Assembly: GCA_937898885.1 (NCBI GenBank)
Contig: CALDKD010000097.1
Coordinates: 1-7,253, forward strand
Reading direction: 5' to 3'
Length of the DNA stretch: 7,253 nucleotides
From: an uncultured Bacteroidales bacterium
GTDB lineage: Bacteria; Bacteroidota; Bacteroidia; Bacteroidales; Bacteroidaceae
This document shows positions 4,617 to 7,253 of this stretch, in pieces; position 1 is the stretch's first letter, and each line of letters begins with the position of its first letter. Both the position numbers and the translations under genes were made by a program. The notes under the pieces are model-generated. The model ran no database searches. It had not been told where the DNA came from and saw only the letters and a program-made list of their open reading frames with translations.

Positions 4617-6872
4617 TTATTTGGCCGCTCCGGTCTTGAAGGTGTGAATCTCACCGAAACGGTCTGAATGTGATATTGTATAGTCACCGCTAAATTCAAT
4701 GTATGACCTTACTTGGCGAACGTGATCAATCTCCTCATAATAACCGAAGTAATAGTATAGTGTGTTAGGCGACAGACCTGTTATTGTACCGGTTAAGGTC
4801 TGCCCGGTACCTTCCCGCGTCAGAGTAATGCATGCGGGTGCTCCCTTCTCTGAGATATTGATTATATTCTCCAGATCACTGAATCTTGATGCTGTGATAT
4901 AGTACACCTTGTAAACAAATTCATTGAAGTCAGTGGTTGTTGAGTATGAGGTGGCGCCAGGAACCTGTATTGACACAGTCACGCTCGTTCCATCTACAAT
5001 GGGGCTTGTACCGGTTATAACATCCTTGTTCATAGCCTTTCTGGTACCACCGCACACCGGTCTTACGCAGGCGCCATATCCCTTATCCATTGGCGCTGTC
5101 TTGTTCTTGCCGTCATCCATTACGTACGCAAGGGTGTTGAAATCGCGGATATAGGCGCAATAGGTCGGTATCGGACGCTCACAGGTCCAATAGTATGCCT
5201 TGGGCACGTCTGGGTCATAGTTCAGAGTCTGGTCTGATATATATCCGGCTCTCGGCATTATAATCTGGTTGCCGTTCACTTTGCTGGTGTAGAGGTATGC
5301 CATAACGCTGTCAATAGCCACCTCTCCATCCATCACGTACATTACCGTATCGGTGATGGTACAGTAGTTACGCAGCTCCTCAGCCTCGGTGCGGGTAGGC
5401 ATGCGCCAGTCGCCGCCCCATTTCTGCATCGCCACATCATCTTCCGTGTCAAGCAGGTACTTACTATCAACCTTGCTGTCGCGTGTATGTAATGCCGAGG
5501 AGGTGTATTTTGTCATTTGGTAACCCCAGGAAGTATAACCGGAGTATATTTGAGTTTCCAGTGTGTAATGGTCTTTGGTCTCTATATCAGCCCATGCGAA
5601 ATATGTGCCGGCATCGAACTCATCGTATGCGCCAATGTTTAGTGATGCCCATTTGGTACCGCTTGGAAGACCCAGATCGACTGCTGTATGCTTCGGCGGC
5701 GCCGCGACAGTGACGAAACACTCGTGGTACAAAGTGGCTCCCGTCTCGGTCTTCACCCTAACCTCCACTCTTGCAGTACCCATGTTCTGTGCTGTTATGA
5801 CTCCGCCTTCTCCCAGACGTATGACATTCTTGCCTGAGATGTCTGTTACATCCCAAGTCTCATAGCGGATTGCCTCCCGTGGTATCATAGTGGAAGTCAG
5901 CTTGAATTTCTCTCCTACTTTCAAGTCCAGAGAATAGGTATTCAAAGAAAAGTCCTCAGCGTATATTGCTGACATATTTAATCCAAGCTCAAACATAGAC
6001 CCTTCTTTAAACTGTATGGCCGGGACTCCTGAATGGGCCGCAGGAATGAAGTTGCGCTCGGCACCTCTTGGCTCGCCGCGACCTACGTCATAGCTGACTT
6101 TGACGTTCATTGAATCAATTTCGGCAGGGAATGTCCTGAACCAAACGTCAAGCTTGCCCTCATTGTCGGTAGAGCAATCCTCCATTGACACTTGAATCAT
6201 ATTATGGCCCTCAATCTCGGTATATGTCTGGGTATTGTAATCATATTTCACAGTACCGGCTATGTTGTCGCTCGTCGTGATGAACACGCTCAGAATATCA
6301 GCATTGTGGTCGAGGCCGTTAAGTTTCAAATGCACGATAGAGCCCACTCTGGTAAACTGGAAGCTAAGGCTGTCGGGCACGCCATTGCAAAATACAGGCT
6401 TCGATACCATCAGATCGGCGAATGAGTCGAATGATTTTGTATCACAACTTTGCACCTGCGGAATCTCCAGGGATATGAGAGACTGCTCAGAGCTCATTAT
6501 CTTCGTGCCGTAGCCCGGATATGTGGCGATGAACGCGAGCGGAGTATCCTCAGGGTCAACGGCATCCACCTCAACGTCAAAGCTGGCCACGGCTGTATCG
6601 GAGTCAATGGTCTGGAGGTACGTTTTTTTGACGGACGCATTCTTAAGCTCACGGCTGAACTCATTGATTCTGACAATGTCGCCCTCTGACCACTTGAATG
6701 AGTAGCCGTCAGGTCCGGCCTGTATAAATGTCTTTGTATCGCTGCTGCCTGCAAGGGATACGTGTACTATCTTGGTCTCTCCAGCCTGGGTTGACCCGGC
6801 CAACGGCTCCTCTCTCTGGCAGGAGCATACCAAAAGTGCGGACACTGCCGCTAATGTCAAATATCTTTTCAT
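4617..6872 (-). CDS. Surface lipoprotein: Mfa/fimbrillin-like, BIG2, FISUMP and terminal beta-sandwich domains
   Basis: This gene encodes 751 residues. The N-terminus MKRYLTLAAVSALLVCSCQR is a lipoprotein signal with a V-C-S-C lipobox, so Cys18 is the likely lipidated residue. The following Q-R-E-E fits the Bacteroidetes lipoprotein export signal (Q-K/R-acidic-acidic), implying exposure on the cell surface. Residues about 35-300 (TKTFIQAGPDGYSFKWSEGD..., SLISLEIPQVQ, FQFTRVGSIVHLKLNGL) have the pattern of Mfa/fimbrillin-like domains of fimbrial and related proteins. Residues about 308-390 look like a BIG2 Ig-like domain (SLDLKVGEKFKLTSTMIP...GVITAQNMGTARVEV). Residues about 395-607 are a FISUMP domain (AVDLGLPSGTKWASLNIGA, WGGDWRMPTRTEAEEL, YGACVRPV). 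Residues about 612-748 are probably a fibronectin III-like beta-sandwich (LTGTITGLSPNTLYYYFGYY). No catalytic site is evident; an adhesin or fimbria-associated role is inferred. Its start lies three bases after the stop of the 57-residue peptide gene. Confidence 0.85.
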   Translation of the reverse strand: MKRYLTLAAVSALLVCSCQREEPLAGSTQAGETKIVHVSLAGSSDTKTFIQAGPDGYSFKWSEGDIVRINEFSRELKNASVKKTYLQTIDSDTAVASFDVEVDAVDPEDTPLAFIATYPGYGTKIMSSEQSLISLEIPQVQSCDTKSFDSFADLMVSKPVFCNGVPDSLSFQFTRVGSIVHLKLNGLDHNADILSVFITTSDNIAGTVKYDYNTQTYTEIEGHNMIQVSMEDCSTDNEGKLDVWFRTFPAEIDSMNVKVSYDVGRGEPRGAERNFIPAAHSGVPAIQFKEGSMFELGLNMSAIYAEDFSLNTYSLDLKVGEKFKLTSTMIPREAIRYETWDVTDISGKNVIRLGEGGVITAQNMGTARVEVRVKTETGATLYHECFVTVAAPPKHTAVDLGLPSGTKWASLNIGAYDEFDAGTYFAWADIETKDHYTLETQIYSGYTSWGYQMTKYTSSALHTRDSKVDSKYLLDTEDDVAMQKWGGDWRMPTRTEAEELRNYCTITDTVMYVMDGEVAIDSVMAYLYTSKVNGNQIIMPRAGYISDQTLNYDPDVPKAYYWTCERPIPTYCAYIRDFNTLAYVMDDGKNKTAPMDKGYGACVRPVCGGTRKAMNKDVITGTSPIVDGTSVTVSIQVPGATSYSTTTDFNEFVYKVYYITASRFSDLENIINISEKGAPACITLTREGTGQTLTGTITGLSPNTLYYYFGYYEEIDHVRQVRSYIEFSGDYTISHSDRFGEIHTFKTGAAK

Positions 6873-6875
6873 AGA

Positions 6876-7049
6876 TTAAAAATCCCCATAATAATAAATG
6901 TCTGTGTAATCAATATCACCGCCTGCCTCACCGTTTGAGCCATAATACGATGATCCCAGCGATCCGTAAATGCTCCCGCACAAGATGTTGCTGACTTTGA
7001 CCTCCACCACTTTGCAAATGGGGCTCTGATATGCCTTGCCTGTTTTCAT
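6876..7049 (-). CDS. 57-residue small peptide, MKxxxxYxxP-type family (peptide 2)
   Basis: On the minus strand the ATG at 7049-7047 opens 57 codons ending at TAA 6878-6876: MKTGKAYQSPICKVVEVKVS, then NILCGSIYGSLGSSYYGSNG and EAGGDIDYTDIYYYGDF. The N-terminal half matches peptide 1 (3895-4032) at Y, P, K, V, V, S, I, C and S with identical spacing. The C-terminal half is Gly/Tyr/Ser-rich with acidic residues and unlike peptide 1. It has no membrane segment, and the residue before Cys24 is Leu, so it is not a standard lipoprotein. An overlapping frame in the same region lacks these features and is taken as a shadow. It is first in its operon, and only three bases separate its stop from the lipoprotein ATG, so translational coupling is likely. 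Function unknown. Confidence 0.7.
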   Translation of the reverse strand: MKTGKAYQSPICKVVEVKVSNILCGSIYGSLGSSYYGSNGEAGGDIDYTDIYYYGDF

Positions 7050-7089
7050 ATATGTTGTAATTAATTGTCGCTATTGTCTCTACAAGACG

Positions 7090-7097
7090 CAAAAATA
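7090..7097 (-). promoter_or_regulatory. Probable -7 box for the minus-strand operon
   Basis: The minus strand reads TATTTTTG from 7097 to 7090, fitting TAnnTTTG and lying about 40 bases before the ATG at 7049. No convincing TTTG -33 element stands at the usual 19-21 base distance. The same 10-mer, GCTATTTTTG, occurs again at 7139-7130, so either or both copies may be used. Confidence 0.45.
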
Positions 7098-7253
7098 GCA
7101 ATAATTTACACAACATCGTTCTTGCTTGTCAAAAATAGCGCAAAGATTGAGAAAAGTCAGAAAGTCAAATTGTCAATCCGGCAGTTGGTATTGGTCAATC
7201 TTCCTCACAACCCTCTTAACCACCTTCTTTGTAGCCGTCTAATGACTGGCACT
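7098..7253. other. Upstream region of the minus-strand operon, no gene recognised
   Basis: This AT-rich stretch contains the second TATTTTTG box (7137-7130) and two TTGTCAA heptamers (7126-7132 and 7170-7176), the same heptamer that forms the dyad at 91-109. No reading frame with a normal start and family resemblance was seen on either strand. Confidence 0.5.

Noticed and set aside
6928..7116. 62-codon minus-strand frame overlapping the 57-residue peptide gene
   Set aside because: It starts upstream of or within the probable promoter region and has no resemblance to any family, while the overlapping 57-codon frame matches the other small peptide.
7147..7242. 31-codon plus-strand frame (TTG start) coding a basic N-terminus and hydrophobic SIFLTTLLTTFFVAV end, toxin-like in appearance
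   Set aside because: It has no ATG, no convincing promoter or partner antitoxin RNA, and such hydrophobic strings occur by chance in T-rich DNA.

Overview
The window looks like chromosomal DNA from a gut- or rumen-type member of the Bacteroidales (Prevotella/Bacteroides-like). The reasons are AT-rich start regions without Shine-Dalgarno sequences, TAnnTTTG-type -7 promoter boxes, a lipoprotein whose residues after the lipidated cysteine (CQREE) fit a Bacteroidetes surface-export signal, a FISUMP (Fibrobacter succinogenes major paralogous) domain, a Mfa/fimbrillin-like domain, and a short C-terminal segment (YNLQG..V..KGVVIKNGQKV) like those on Prevotella secreted proteins. All family assignments come from reading motifs; no database search was run.

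Plus-strand module (about 53-4032). A promoter at 53-82 and a short dyad at the probable mRNA 5' end precede four closely spaced genes. The first two (165-1457 and 1515-3002) are diverged paralogs. Each has a signal peptide, a Gly-rich parallel beta-helix repeat domain, an Ala-rich helical stalk, and an almost identical C-terminal tail of about 31 codons. The third (3017-3865) is a stand-alone secreted protein made of a module that in Prevotella is usually fused to the C-terminus of large surface proteins. The fourth (3895-4032) is a 45-residue peptide. The simplest reading is a surface or extracellular adhesin/carbohydrate-binding system, with the third and fourth genes as accessory products.

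Middle (4033-4616). There is no intact gene. It holds a decayed, internally deleted and frameshifted remnant of a DUF4143-family ATPase (4037-4367), then about 180 bases with no identifiable content, and a strong hairpin (4551-4586) that can terminate transcription from both sides.

Minus-strand module (7097 down to 4617). A probable promoter precedes a 57-residue peptide gene (7049-6876). Three bases after its stop begins a 751-residue surface lipoprotein (Mfa/fimbrillin-like, BIG2, FISUMP and a terminal beta-sandwich).

The most notable observation is that the two small peptides, in convergent operons about 3 kb apart, share the N-terminal pattern Y-x2-P-x2-K-x-V-x-V-x2-S-x-I-x-C-x-S and then differ completely. 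Each sits next to large exported proteins. They look like members of one small-protein family with a conserved leader-like half and a variable C-terminal half. Their function is unknown.
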